A program made the translations under genes and the position numbers. A stretch of DNA of 28,884 nt from positions 1-28,884 of the forward strand of contig JAIXMF010000160.1 in NCBI GenBank assembly GCA_025201365.1, written 5' to 3'. Shown in pieces: positions 1 through 11,025 of the stretch. The first letter of the stretch is position 1, and each line of letters starts with the position of its first letter. Source of the DNA: Syncephalis plumigaleata (lineage: Eukaryota > Zoopagomycota > Zoopagomycetes > Zoopagales > Piptocephalidaceae). The notes beneath the pieces are model-generated. The model worked only from the letters and a program-made list of their open reading frames with translations. It did no database searches and had not been told where the DNA came from.

Positions 1-25
1 GACGCACTAACAATGAACTGAATAG

Positions 26-858
26 GCAAATGAAGATCATAATTGTTACATGTTTGATATGCGTCGATTGGACAATGCAGTCAATGTATTCAAAGATCAT
101 GTATCTGCCGTGTAAGTGAATTGTAGCTGTACACACACACTAATCAAATCACTAATGGATTAATGACAATCTATAATAGAATGGATGTTGACTTTTCACC
201 AACAGGAGAAGAGATTGTCACCGGTTCTTATGATCGATCATTGCGTATATTCAATGTGAATCATGGACATAGTCGAGACATTTATCACACTAAACGAATG
301 CAACGGTAACTGATTAATAATATACATATATATACAGAAACTGATTCAATATTTGTTATTTAGTATATTCTGTGTCAAGTATAGTATGGATTCCAAGTAT
401 GTATTATCAGGCAGTGACGATGGTAATATTCGTCTATGGAAGGCAGTAGCCTCAGAAAAGATTGGACCGGTATGTATCTCGTATATTTATCTATTTATCT
501 ATTTATCTATTTATCTATTCATTTATTAATACGAATACATGATGCTGTATTACAGGTTGACACGAGAGAACGAACACATATGGAATATCAAGAGAAACTA
601 AAGGATCGTTATCGTCATTTGCCACAAGTTAAGAAGGTTCTCAAGTAAGTGGCACTATTATCATTAGTTATTGTATACTCATTATTGTATAATAGACATC
701 GTTTGGTACCAAAGGCTATTACAACAGCTAGTAAAACGAAACGTATCATGTTGGGTTCACGTAAACGTAAAGAGGAGAATGAGCGTAAACATAGTAAACC
801 AGGCACAGTGCCACACAAGGCAGAGCGTAAAAAGCATATTATTACTGTGGAAAAATAA
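26..858 (+). CDS. DCAF13: DCAF13/SOF1 WD-repeat protein, 3' part (5' end outside window)
   Basis: Nucleolar WD40 protein of the small-subunit processome, needed for 18S rRNA maturation (SOF1 in yeast). Exons read 26-111, 180-305, 364-469, 556-644 and 696-858, giving the last 189 residues in one frame. The window opens in the 3' end of an intron (branch-like ctaac at 7-11, AG at 24-25). The translation begins ANEDHNCYMFDMR and runs through the last WD repeats (SYDRSLRIF, SGSDDGNIRLWKA). It then enters the basic Sof1-like tail, with KHSKPGTVPHKAERKKH close to the stop. This tail motif is characteristic of the family and makes the call secure. The fourth intron holds an ATTTATCT-type tandem repeat. 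The N-terminal repeats cannot be judged. Confidence 0.94.
484..525. repeat. (ATTTATCT)n simple repeat in a DCAF13 intron
   Basis: About five units of an 8-bp TATC/TATT repeat lie inside the 86-bp intron at 470-555, between the GTATGT donor and the TTACAG acceptor. It accounts for much of this intron's length. Confidence 0.85.
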
Positions 859-907
859 ACGTGATATTATTATTATTATTCGTATACTGGATGTATAAAC
901 AATTAAC

Positions 908-985
908 TACAGACTTTTTCATCCAATTTGCGCAGTTAGCCATTTGTTGTTACGAATAAATAATAGTAATATTAACACTTACGTA
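908..985 (+). repeat. Short interspersed repeat, copy 1 (possible left inverted repeat of a 548-bp element)
   Basis: This stretch matches the reverse complement of 1359-1455. Both share TTTTTC, ATCCA, TTTGCGCA, ATTTG, TGTT, AATAAATA and TTAACAC in the same order, at roughly 75-80% identity by eye with two small gaps. It starts TACAGAC and ends CGTA. It sits 50 bp after the DCAF13 stop and 35 bp before the stop of the Fanzor-like relic. A third copy is at 18421-18577. Either each copy is an independent MITE-like element, or copies 1 and 2 are the degenerate inverted ends of one transposon. Confidence 0.55.
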
Positions 986-1020
986 TTTTTAAGCGGAATA
1001 ATTGGCGATAACCACCGCGG

Positions 1021-1212
1021 TTAATTTGATTTTTGTTGTTTGGACCCCCGTTGTCCTTGTCCTTCTTTCTTTGAACGTTTAGAAGGAACGGCACCTCGTT
1101 GGAATTGTGTTGGAATACGACCATCAGCACGATGACTGCGGATAATTTGAATGAAGTTCAGACATGCAGCCATATCCCGATTCCATACACGATAATCAAT
1201 AGCTACTTGTAA
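1021..1212 (-). pseudogene. Relic of a Fanzor/TnpB-like (RuvC) transposon-encoded nuclease, C-terminal fragment
   Basis: The minus strand has a 63-codon open frame ending at 1021 with an in-frame stop just upstream (1213-1215). It reads VWNRDMAACLNFIQIIRSHR, then RIPTQFQRG and a basic Lys/Arg/Gln/Ser tail. The WNRDxxAxLNF pattern corresponds to the RuvC-III segment of TnpB and eukaryotic Fanzor proteins (N/D-R-D-x-N-A-A-x-N-I), whose Asp is catalytic. The following R.IP..F.RG is what I recall from fungal members. Nothing of the N-terminus, the RuvC-I/II motifs or the zinc ribbon is recognisable in the 290 bp upstream, so it is called a relic. It lies between two inverted copies of a short repeat. 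An alternative is the last exon of an unusual small gene. Confidence 0.5.
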
Positions 1213-1358
1213 TTACATGACATGGCAATATCCAACTATACTAGTACACTTGTATCGTCTACCTTATAGAATTGATGATGATAGTTATCGCTATCAATAA
1301 ATGATCCATTACTAATACTGAATTGTTATTATTATTATGCTGTGTCAATTGGCATTTC

Positions 1359-1455
1359 TACGGTGATAATGGTGTTAACAATTGTGTAAATCTATTTATT
1401 AGTAAACAGCAAATGTTAAAGGATAAATGCGCAAAATGGATGGAAAAACACCCTA
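1359..1455 (-). repeat. Short interspersed repeat, copy 2, inverted relative to copy 1
   Basis: Read on the minus strand it starts TAGGGTGTTTTTCC, continues through ATTTTGCGCATTTATCC and CTGTTTACTAATAAATA, and ends TTAACACC...CACCGTA. The TAGGGTG/CACCCTA-type end is typical of Tc1/mariner-class elements with TA targets. Copy 1 (908-985, plus) and this copy face each other around the Fanzor-like relic. The remaining bases between 1213 and the PEX14 3' end at 1499 hold only this repeat and a CT run at 1467-1483. Confidence 0.55.
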
Positions 1456-1498
1456 CTAGTAATGTTCTCTCTCTCTCTCTCTCCCTTATTATCGAAGC

Positions 1499-2750
1499 CT
1501 AATTGTTCACTTTCTCTTGTGTAGTAGCATCAACATCAGTAGTCTTTGGAGTCTCTGATGCAGCATCGTTGTCTGATAAAGCAGGGCTTGCTGTATTCAA
1601 TGAACTAGTAGCACTCTTGGCAGATGCTGCATTAGCGGCCAACTGCCAAGCAGGAATGGTAGGTCGTCCTCCTGTAGCTACATGGCCTGCACCACTCATT
1701 AAGGAACTTAAGGGTGATGTACCATTACTACTACTACCAGCAGTGTAGCCTGATGTTATGGTATTTGTAACTGCTGCACTAAGAGGAATATCAGATGTCT
1801 GAATAGTACCACTGATACTATCATTCATATTGCCAGTACCAACTAATGGTATTGATGATGCGGATGCTGCTGCTGCTGGTGTTGCTGATGGACCACGTAC
1901 TCGATTGGCTAGTAGGCCTTTAAGTGATTTAATCTCTGATTGTAGATCACTCAACACCGTTGAATGTGATTCTTTACTTTGTTCAAGAATCTAATATAGA
2001 TCATGATGATGATAAGCATCGCAATTAAATGAGTATCTTTGTTAACTTACCTTGGGTATGGCATTGCGTACACGATCCAACTCTTCTCGAATACGTGTCA
2101 TCTCCTTCTCTCGTTGTTCCTCACGTTGACCTAGTTTGCCGAGTGTCTCGTTCGTTTCATTGATTACTTGCTCGATAGATGCTGCTCGTTTCTCCATCTG
2201 ATCGTGTGTATCTTGTGTTTTCTTGGCCATTTCATCGAGTGCCTCCTTTGCCTTGTCGAATGCCTCTTCAAATCGACGTTTATCCTCTTCCAATTCATTT
2301 TGCTTTGGCCAACTGAACATCGGTCCAACGTATCTCTATCATAAACAACAGCATTTCATCATTAGTTAACTCGTTATATCCATGTAATTGATAATGACCT
2401 ACCTTGGCTAACATGGTAGCACCATAACCAACACCGCCAATAACGACGGCAGCAATAAAATAGTCCTTCCAAGTAAGCGCAGGTGGTGGAGGAGGTGGTG
2501 GCGGTGCTTGCATCATAACAGGTCCATATCCTGCTGGCATCACAGCCATATTACTATTATTGACTGGTACGGTAGCAGGTGCAGTATTACTACTACTATC
2601 ACCGGTGCCAGCGCGTCGCATTGCTTCTTGAATCTCGTCCGACGTCATGCCTTTCGACTCTAGAAACGAGACTTTTTTGGCCATTGAGGCCGATTGCACT
2701 TTGGCATCACGAAGAAAGTTAACCGCGCTACTTACGAGATCTTCACGCAT
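1499..2750 (-). CDS. PEX14: Peroxin 14, peroxisomal import docking protein
   Basis: Docks the PEX5 and PEX7 cargo receptors at the peroxisomal membrane. Three exons on the minus strand, 2403-2750, 2051-2335 and 1499-1990, give 374 residues, a normal size for the family. Residues 1-48 are the conserved Pex14 N-terminal domain (REDLVSSAVNFL, KKVSFLESKGMTSDEIQEAM), which binds WxxxF motifs of PEX5. A polyproline run precedes a glycine-rich hydrophobic segment (about residues 96-116), the membrane anchor. Exon 2 opens RYVGPMFSWP and is a long Glu/Lys/Arg coiled coil. The C-terminal exon is low-complexity Ser/Thr/Ala. The start is the first ATG before the conserved domain. It is divergent from VWA8, with 276 bp between the starts. 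Confidence 0.94.
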
Positions 2751-3026
2751 GATATGTTACAATAGCGTATACGCGAGAGTTCACTAGAGGAAGGAGAAAG
2801 AACACGGTCGACGTAGATAGGAACGAGTGGCAGGTGGTAAGTTATTCGTCGAGAATGGTATGGAAATAAGCGACATCGCACACAAATCAATCATTTTTCT
2901 ATTTGCAAGTTCATGTGAGTGCGAAGAAGTACGGCATTACAAATTACCGATCTTTTGTAGATGTTACTTCATTGACGCCATTATCACTTTTATTATTATT
3001 ACTATCTAATAGCTATATTGATAAAC
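2751..3026. promoter_or_regulatory. Divergent intergenic region between PEX14 and VWA8
   Basis: The 276 bp separates the start codons of two divergently transcribed genes, so both promoters must lie here or overlap the 5' ends. No clear TATA box or known fungal operator is visible. The open frame at 2827-3009 starts with a non-ATG codon and looks like chance. Confidence 0.6.
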
Positions 3027-6000
3027 ATGTATCCAATATTACGGGTAGCCACTACCATCACGACTAGTAGTAATGCAAGACATTATAGACTAATAACGCA
3101 AGCAAGATATGGTCTTTCTAAAAGTATGTAGAATAGTATAGACAAGCTAAAGAGAAAAAACTAAACAAACAAATAATATGTAGCAATGGCGACTTTAGGA
3201 CAGTTGCGTATTGGTGATATTAGCACGCCTGTAATAGAGGCTAAAACACCGGAACGTGTACCTACTAATACAGGAAGGATAAACCTGAATAACCAGGCAA
3301 GTATCTATCATTTAGGATATGTATATATATATATTAATACTAGTGAATAGGAAGTGTTAAATCATATACGCTGGATGTTACAAAAAGATATGCTCGGACA
3401 AGATATGTTTCTAGTAGGGTACTAGTTATTCATAGATAGATAGATAGATAAGCATAAGCATGATTAATCTCTCTCTCTCTCTTTTGCGTAATAGACCACC
3501 TGGACCCTTTCGTCGTCAACTAGTGATGACCTATTTGAATTTAACGCAGCGTGAATTGGAATATATCGCCATTCATCGAGATACGAGTGCTGATGCTGAT
3601 CTGAAGCAACGACGCGAGATTGGTGGAGATGGTCGCAAAATCATATGGAATGATAGTTGTGCAGTACGCGTAAGTGACCTACATATATCAATCATATGTG
3701 TGATTGTAGAATGACTCATTTACTCTATCATTTAGGCTGCAATCAATGGTCGTGTATTACTGATTGATGGTACGTTTAATAATGATCATACTAATTCACA
3801 ACTGAATAATGATTATATAGGCATTGAAAAGGCAGAGAGAAATGTATTACCCGTACTTAATAATCTATTAGAAAATCGAGAAATGAAGTGAGTACAATTG
3901 GATTGATATCATTGATGATGATGATGATAATGATTTATACGTTTATGATTGTAATATACTAGTTTAGAAGATGGTCGACAACTACTTAGCCCAACGCGGT
4001 ATGATCAACTTGCCACACTACATTCTTCGTCTAATTTAGATGCATGGCAATTGACGCGTGTTAATGAGCGATTTCGAGTGATTGCACTTGGTGTGGCGGT
4101 ATGTATCATTTATTCAAGTAGTATACGAACGATTACTTATTTATAATGTAGACACCACCTTATCCTGGCCATCCGTTAGATCCACCATTTCGATCACGCT
4201 TTCAGTTCAGATATGTTAATGAACCATTAATGCTAGATAGTACACGTAGCAACACTCACACCTATCCTGCATGGCCTAGTACAGCTCGTGACATTATATC
4301 GACTGTGCAACAAGCAAGCGAGCTATCCAAGGAAATAGGTGGGTTTGCATTTATACTAACTATGCCAATCTAATTAATCGGTAAATAGATATGGATACAC
4401 GATTGCCCGTATTTCCTCAGGGATCTTTGAATAAGTTGCAGCATTTACCGTCGAAATTGTCATCATCGAATGACCTGCTATCCAGTGTCTATCCATATTA
4501 TCGAATTGATCAAGGTATTGTGATAATAATGCAAAATAAACTATTACTAAACTCTATTCAAGGATTGGATGATAGACAGAGAAAGCTATACGATGTATTA
4601 TTGAAACAATTCAATATCTCTAAGAATGTAGGTGATTATGTATTATACTCTACTACATCGTCTAATTTGCATTTAGACAAAGAATGAAAATGCAATAACT
4701 AAACTTGCACTAAAGGATACTGATATATCGAGTATCGCTCAAGTACAATTGACATACAAAGAGGGCGACACAATGGAGTGGAATGTACAACGAGGTACGT
4801 TCATTCCTTTATCATCTGATATTACTAGTTACAAATTGACTAATGAATTAACAAACAGGAAAACATTCATTACTAAATGATCAATCTATTAATAGCAAGC
4901 TTAGCGAGACACCTAGAATACGCAAAGTATTGGCAGATTTATATGCAGCTCATGCAGTCTCCGATATATGTTTGGTATGATAGCACGATTGTAGTAATTG
5001 GTAATAGCAACAATTAATATCTATCTATCTAGATTGGACCCAAAGGATCCGGCAAGTCATGGGTGGTTCATCGATTTGCAGAGCAGTTAGGCTATGCGCC
5101 CAACTATATCTGTACCATCCAACTATATCGAGATATGCCCGCTAGAGATCTATTACAAAGACGTGTTACGGATGCTAAGGGTAATACGACGTGGTAAGTA
5201 ATGTTTCCGTACTCTATTATATTGAATTGATATCTTATTATTTATATAAATAGGCAAAATTCATCTTTAGTTGAGGCAGCACTCTCTGGCCAATTACTTG
5301 TATTGGATGGTGCTGAACAAGTGCATGCAGATATGCTAGCAACATTACAACGTCTACATCATGATCGGTAAGGAGAGGCTGAAGGGAAAGGCAATGCATA
5401 ATGTATCATGGATACTGATCTTATTTGCTAGAGAGATCACACTACCAAATGGTCAATTCTTAACGGCTAATTACGATGAAATCAAGGCAGTATCCCGATT
5501 AAATGATCAGGTATGTCATTCACCATTGTTGAATATTGATCAAAATAAGCTTACGGAAATACATGTAGGAAATGAACGATAAGGGCATCTTCAAGATTCA
5601 TCCTTCATTCAGGATTGTTACCATTGCGAGTGCCGATTTAAAGGAAATAGATTCAAAGACAAGAAGTCAATGGAAGACTACACACAATTCTAGTGGTAAT
5701 GGTAATCGATCCACATCATGGCTTACTTCCGAGGTGGCTAGCATGTATACAGTCGTGTATATACCATGGCCAGATACCCAGGTAAAGAGCGTTAATAATG
5801 TAGAGTGCAATAGGTAACATATCATTGACTAACTAATCATAATAGGAGGAGAAGCAAATAGTAAAAGGTAAGCTATACTGGGAGTAGAATGTTTCAGCAT
5901 CGTTGTTATAACTTGCAATAAATAGCGGCTACTGGCATATCTGATGATAGATTGGAGCCATTAATGGATCTAGTGGGTAGACTTCGACAAATGTCAATCG

Positions 6001-9000
6001 ATACAGCTGGACAATCAAGTGCTCTATTTCTATCAACAAGGTATTTACATGATGTATTTATACATATATATATATATATGACATGTAGATTAACGTGTAT
6101 ATATACTTGTTAGACAGATCATTCGTGTTGTTAATCAGCAAATGGCACTGGGTGAGTCAACACTGATACCGGCAATAAAACGCGCACTACATACGGATCT
6201 ATTACCGAAATTACTACATACGACAGTCGATGAGATATTAAATGACGATATCGAATTGAGTTCATGGCAGAATGACAAGGCAAGTAGATGCAATGATACC
6301 TGAATAAACAGCTGTATTAATCATAGTAATCAATAGATACAAATGAAAATGAAGCATACCAATACTATAAATACGACTGCCTCGTTAACTAAAGAAGATG
6401 CAGCATTAATACCGACAGCAGGAAAGTTCTTCAACAATTCTGATCAATTATACATACTAAATGCTATGAGAAATGATCTCATATCTGGAGAGTACATACT
6501 ACTTATTGGCAATCAAGGTGTAGGCAAGAACAAACTTACAGATCGTATGCTTGAATTGGCACAACTACCACGACAATACATTCAACTGCATCGGTAATAT
6601 AATGCTGCTGCTATTACCAATTAATAGATCTAGACTAGAACTAATACGATATTTAGTGACACGACTGTTTCCTCATTATTAGTACAAACATCCATTCGTG
6701 ATGGTGTAATTACCTATCATGATTCACCGTTAATTCAAGCAATGCAACGCGGACATGTTGCAGTTATAGATGAGGCTGACAAGGCACCCACACACGTCAT
6801 TGCTATATTGAAGTCAATTGCTGAGAAGGCAGACCTACTACTACCGGATGGTCGTCGTTTATGTTGGCCACTCGATAAGCATATCCATAATGAGAGTGAA
6901 GGAACGATACCGTCCAATGGTGTAGCGGTGCATCCAGTAAGTGACACGATTAGACTGTGGAGATCATCAGCTAATATATTCATAGAATTTTCGTATGATT
7001 TTATTGGCAAATCGACCTGGATTCCCATTTCATGGCAACGAGTTCTTCTCTGTTATCGGCGATGTTCTTAGCTGGTAGGTTAAAAGTATATATACATACA
7101 CACCAATGAATTGCTTAGTAATCATTACGATATAGTCATGTAATATCTAATCCGAGTATTGATTCCGAGTTGGAATTACTCGAACAGATTGCGCCTAATG
7201 TTCCGGAAACAACGAGGAAATCATTGGCATTTGTGTTTCGTGATCTGAGAAATGCATACAATGATAGTCGTCTACTCTATCCATATAGTCTTAGGGTAAA
7301 TGAAAGCAACACACTCACTATGATATGCATTTAAATGATTGACATTGATGATTATACACGTAGGAATTGCTACACGTTGTTAAGCATATCGAGGTAAGAT
7401 TACCTATGGATTGAGTAGCAGTAATATTAAGACAACATATATATATATACGTATATATGTATGTAGAGATATCCAAATGAATCAATTGGCCATGTATTAA
7501 AGAATATCTTTGATGTGGATATTCATCGACATGATGCAAGTCAAATCATCAAGGAGATATTAAATCGTCACAAGTATGTGTAATGAATTGAATATGCGTA
7601 TGACATTAATCCATCATTTAGGATATCGGCAGATTTTATTGGATTAGACTCGCTAACTACTGCACAATCTGTAAATCAAACGAAACTAAGCATTACCTAT
7701 GAACCTACCAAACCTAAAGAGGTATGATGAATGTGTGCATTATTTACGAGTATATGCTAATACTTATCCTTTCTAGATGTCAGCACCAAAACATGGTAAA
7801 ATCGATGAATCTAATGCACCACATGTTGGTGGAAATACAGTAAGTAGTAGAAAGAGCAGCATGCTTAATAATAACAACTCTATTACATCTATCTATTAGT
7901 GGGCAGGTGGCACTGGTGGAAGTGATACTGCTGGTCTCGGTAAATAAATGCTATATAAATAGTTGCTAGTCTTTAATGTTGATTGATTAGGCGGTCGTGG
8001 TGGTCCATATCGTTTGGATGCGGGACATGATATTCACCAGATATCTGATGTATGTAGCATTGTTAGTATTATCTCTTCTTATTCTATTATGCTAAAGATG
8101 AAATGAACTATAGGAACTGAAGCAGCAAACACCGGAACATGTGAAAAAGGCAGCTAGAAAGTTGGCAAAAGAAGGATTACGGAATCGATTGAACGAGATT
8201 AAAATGAATGAACCGGACTACGAGGTGAGACATCTAATAGATTACACGCTTCATGCTACTGACTATGTAAAACAAGTTATATAAAGAACTTAAAGATAAT
8301 ATACGAGTTGAAACGCAACAACTACAATCCATCTTGGAGGCAGCTCAAATGCGTACAAATGAACGTACCTGGCTTCGGCATCAAACAGAGGGTGAAATGG
8401 ACGAGCAGAAATTAGTTGAAGGTATACGATGCATACGCGTATTAACGATGGCATTCTGGCTTACATGCATTACTACTACTATTATTATTAGGACTATTAG
8501 GCGAGCATACCGTATACAAGAGACGTGGCATTAGTCAAGAGGACAGTCTATTCGGTGATGCATCTCCCATACGAATGAAATTTGTACTCGATGTGAGTGC
8601 ATCGATGTATCGATTTCGTCGAATTAAACAATGCATGGAGGTGGCACTAATGGTAAATAGGATGTAGTGTATGAGTGTAAGCTTACTAATCAGTGGATGA
8701 AATAGATTATGGAGGCATTGGCACCATTCTCAAAGAAATTCACCTATGATATAGTAGGCCATTCGGGTGATTCAGCGTGTATTCCTTTGGTTAATGCGGG
8801 TGCTCCACCGGCTAATGAGAAAGAGAGATTAAAAGGTAAGAAGGATAAGTGGCAGCACATGCTTAATCGCATTACTCACAGACCCTTAGTATTACTGGAG
8901 ATGTGGGCTCATAGTCAATACTGCTATCCGGGAGATCATGTAAGTTGAAATGGCAAAGTGAAGGGTTAATGTCGAATTGACATGCTCCTATTGTTAGACG

Positions 9001-9467
9001 ATTGAAGGATTGGAATTAGCGGTCAAGACTGTTGTACCCTCTGATGAAGATGGTGAGCATGACAAGCGTTATAATGTCTTCAAGATCATTCTGACTAATT
9101 GTAAATGTAGAAAATGCCATTGTTATCCTACTTTCAGATGCGAACTTTAATCGATATGGCATTACACCGGATCAACTACTAAAGGCGATGACACTTAGAA
9201 GGTAAGCGTTATTGTTACTACTACGATACAGATCAATGCTTAATGGAATGATTATAGGAATGTTAAAGTGGCTGCTCTGTTCATTGGATGGCATCCACGG
9301 GAAGCTCAAAGGTAAACGCATCTTTACTCTAATGGTATAATAACTAACAAAATGGAATATCTAGGATTGTTCAGGAATTACCTCGAGAGAAAGCATTTGT
9401 TTGTCATAATCATGCTGATGTACCGCATGTATTTCAAAAGATATTCGCATCATTCCTTCAACAATAA
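3027..9467 (+). CDS. VWA8: VWA8, mitochondrial AAA+ ATPase with C-terminal VWA domain (compact form)
   Basis: Dynein-like AAA+ ATPase of mitochondria with a metal-binding VWA domain; the substrate is unknown. Hand splicing gives 38 exons and 1415 residues: 3027-3123, 3184-3296, 3351-3418, 3495-3669, 3736-3769, 3821-3887, 3963-4098, 4152-4338, 4389-4514, 4563-4627, 4677-4794, 4859-4974, 5033-5193, 5254-5367, 5432-5510, 5569-5781, 5846-5867, 5926-6040, 6114-6279, 6337-6593, 6657-6936, 6986-7074, 7136-7295, 7364-7393, 7467-7573, 7622-7721, 7777-7839, 7900-7939, 7991-8049, 8114-8224, 8277-8421, 8501-8652, 8706-8835, 8890-8939, 8998-9052, 9111-9201, 9258-9311, 9365-9467. Exon 1 encodes an Arg/Ser/Thr-rich, acid-free mitochondrial presequence. 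ATPase modules: degenerate GPPGP (about residue 93) with LLIDG; GPKGSGKS (436-443) with LVLDG; GNQGVGKN (782-789) with VIDEADKAP (846-854). A Gly-rich linker APHVGGNTWAGGTGG precedes the VWA MIDAS D1235-V-S-A-S1239. Residues 1065/1066 join directly where animal VWA8 carries several hundred extra residues. Introns after exons 2 and 19 start with GC. Confidence 0.94.
4515..4562 (+). other. 48-bp in-frame intron or optional exon segment within VWA8
   Basis: This segment begins GTATTG, contains TTACTAAAC near its end and finishes CAAG. Its length is divisible by three and it has no stop, so retention would add 16 residues (starting GIVIIMQNKL) without breaking the frame. Homology favours removal, because the flanks RIDQG and LDDRQRK then join as in other VWA8 proteins. 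Confidence 0.55.
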
Positions 9468-9527
9468 CGATAACAGTCTTTTATTATTATAAGTATGATT
9501 CCTAATAAACTGGTTGAGATCTAATCA

Positions 9528-10482
9528 TCATCGACATATAGCGGTGTGTTTACATGAGCTGTTACAATGGTATACGAGAATCGATGATGTAAATAGCCTA
9601 ATGTCGCAATCAATATTAGTACGATAAGAGGGGATTGATGCTCTCATTTACTTACCAGTCTACAACGAAGAACATATCGGCAAACTTGCCACCCACCTCT
9701 AATACAAGACAGGTGGCGCAGAATATGTTGCAAATAACGGCTAGACACATGATTTGTATACCGTCATGCGCCAGCTCTTTCCACGCCTCCATTCCGTAGC
9801 CCTTGTAGTGTTTATACGCTATATAGCTGAACAACGCCGAGAATAGAACGTTAATGGGTATGGTCAGTCCAAACCAGTAGAACGGCACGAATGTCTCGTA
9901 ATGAATGGCACAGCCACCGTTAACATTGATGGTTACCCAGGATGACATTAGGAATATTGGCATGAATGCTATTTGAGGTATGATAAGTAGAAGACCGAGT
10001 ATCAGAACCTGTTTCTGCTGCATGAGTATGATATACGCTTTCTGTAGAACGATAGCGCTATTACTTGCACTGGAGAGTGTTGTGGCAATCACGAAGAACC
10101 ATACGACGGGTCGACAACTCGATTGGTCCAACAGATATAGGATGACGCCGAATCCCCAGCCTGTGCCGAGAATCGCCGGTACTAAGCAGAACCAGCCTGA
10201 TAGTACGCGTGGACGCTTAGCGATCATGACTAGAGTGATAAATAGATTTCGTACGAATATCGTCGACATCATAAGATCGACAGATAGTTCAAAGTAAAGA
10301 CTCAGCATTCTAAGCTGCGTTTCCCGTATATCATAGTGCATCTCGACCACATAATCGTACAAGAGCATTTCACCCGTTGGATGAAGGGGAATCCCCCATA
10401 GTCTAGTGGCGTTTATTCTCCAGTCCACGCTTTCTTCTCTCAAATACTGCATGGTCGTTATCGTCGTGATTGTCGTATTCAT
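9528..10482 (-). CDS. Orphan seven-transmembrane, GPCR-like protein A
   Basis: Two exons (9656-10482 and 9528-9597) encode 298 residues. I see seven hydrophobic helices, about residues 58-88, 97-118, 126-150, 158-180, 198-223, 241-263 and 268-290. The short N-terminus has an N-glycosylation site (NAT 24-26) and WGIPLHPTGEM. C123 lies before helix 3 and C191 in the loop before helix 5, a spacing that suggests the classical GPCR disulfide. The loop between helices 5 and 6 reads AYKHYKGYG, AWKEL and DGIQIMCL. The intron splits the TGG codon in helix 7, as in paralogues B-D. The C-terminal tail is very short and Cys-rich (HCNSSCKHTAICR). Met1 and Met11 are both possible starts. No DRY, NPxxY or opsin lysine is present; ligand and coupling are unknown. 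The 3' end converges on VWA8 with 60 bp between stops. Confidence 0.85.
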
Positions 10483-10723
10483 ATTGATCGATGATGTTAT
10501 TTCGTGTATGTGTATGTATGTATGCGTATGTGCTCCTATTCGTATTCATACTAATAGTAATAAAATAATAAGAATATAGCCATGAACCTATAGGATGATG
10601 ATGATGATGATAATGGTGCTGATGATGTTGGAGAGGAACCGAGAGAAGGGAATGGAAATAAGATGCTAGTAAAAAAAGTTCGGCAATTAGGCGGATACTT
10701 GAGGATTAACCGAAGGTGCCATA
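10483..10723. promoter_or_regulatory. Upstream region of 7TM gene A
   Basis: This is the native sequence left between the start of gene A and the retrotransposon target site. It contains TGTATG/GTATGT and GATGAT simple repeats and no recognisable regulatory motif. The retrotransposon now lies within 250 bp of this gene's start codon. Confidence 0.5.
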
Positions 10724-10728
10724 GGATC
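10724..10728 (+). repeat. Target site duplication GGATC, left copy
   Basis: GGATC immediately precedes the 5' LTR and is repeated exactly at 16146-16150 after the 3' LTR, the 5-bp duplication expected for Ty3/gypsy integration. Confidence 0.93.
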
Positions 10729-11004
10729 TGTGATGATGTCTACCGTTTTCGGTAGAATCATGTCATGATTAACAGCCCCTCCAAGTATAAATAGGTCCAA
10801 CTAGAACCTATCTATCATTATCGAACAAAAAAGCTATCTTTTATCCCCTCTCTCAATAAAAAGCGTTTATACCTTTCGAAAATCCTCTCGTTTATTTGAT
10901 ATTGCAAGTATAGAATCGTAGCGTAAAGGTATATTTACTGGAACCTACGATTACGGGTCTTTGATATTAACCCAATTACACGCTGTTCTCACTAGAACGC
11001 CACA
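10729..11004 (+). repeat. 5' long terminal repeat
   Basis: Begins TGTG and ends CACA. It holds TATAAATA at 10786-10793 as likely promoter, AATAAA at 10855-10860 as likely polyadenylation signal, and a perfect 7-bp stem with TTTT loop (TCTACCG/CGGTAGA) at 10739-10756. Confidence 0.96.
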
Positions 11005-11006
11005 AT

Positions 11007-11025
11007 TGGTGGAGAACCCGGGCGG
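11007..11025 (+). other. Retrotransposon primer binding site
   Basis: Two bases after the 5' LTR, TGGTGGAGAACCCGGG begins with the TGG expected to pair with the CCA end of a tRNA. I cannot assign the tRNA from memory. From here to the gag start at 11215 is untranslated leader. Confidence 0.65.

Noticed and set aside
3428-3482. TAGATAGATA and CTCTCT runs in VWA8, considered as a repeat array
   Set aside because: Ordinary simple repeats inside a short intron and at its edge; no spacer structure, so not an array of interest.
9980-10297. 105-codon plus-strand frame opposite 7TM gene A
   Set aside because: It is the antisense shadow of a conserved membrane protein gene.
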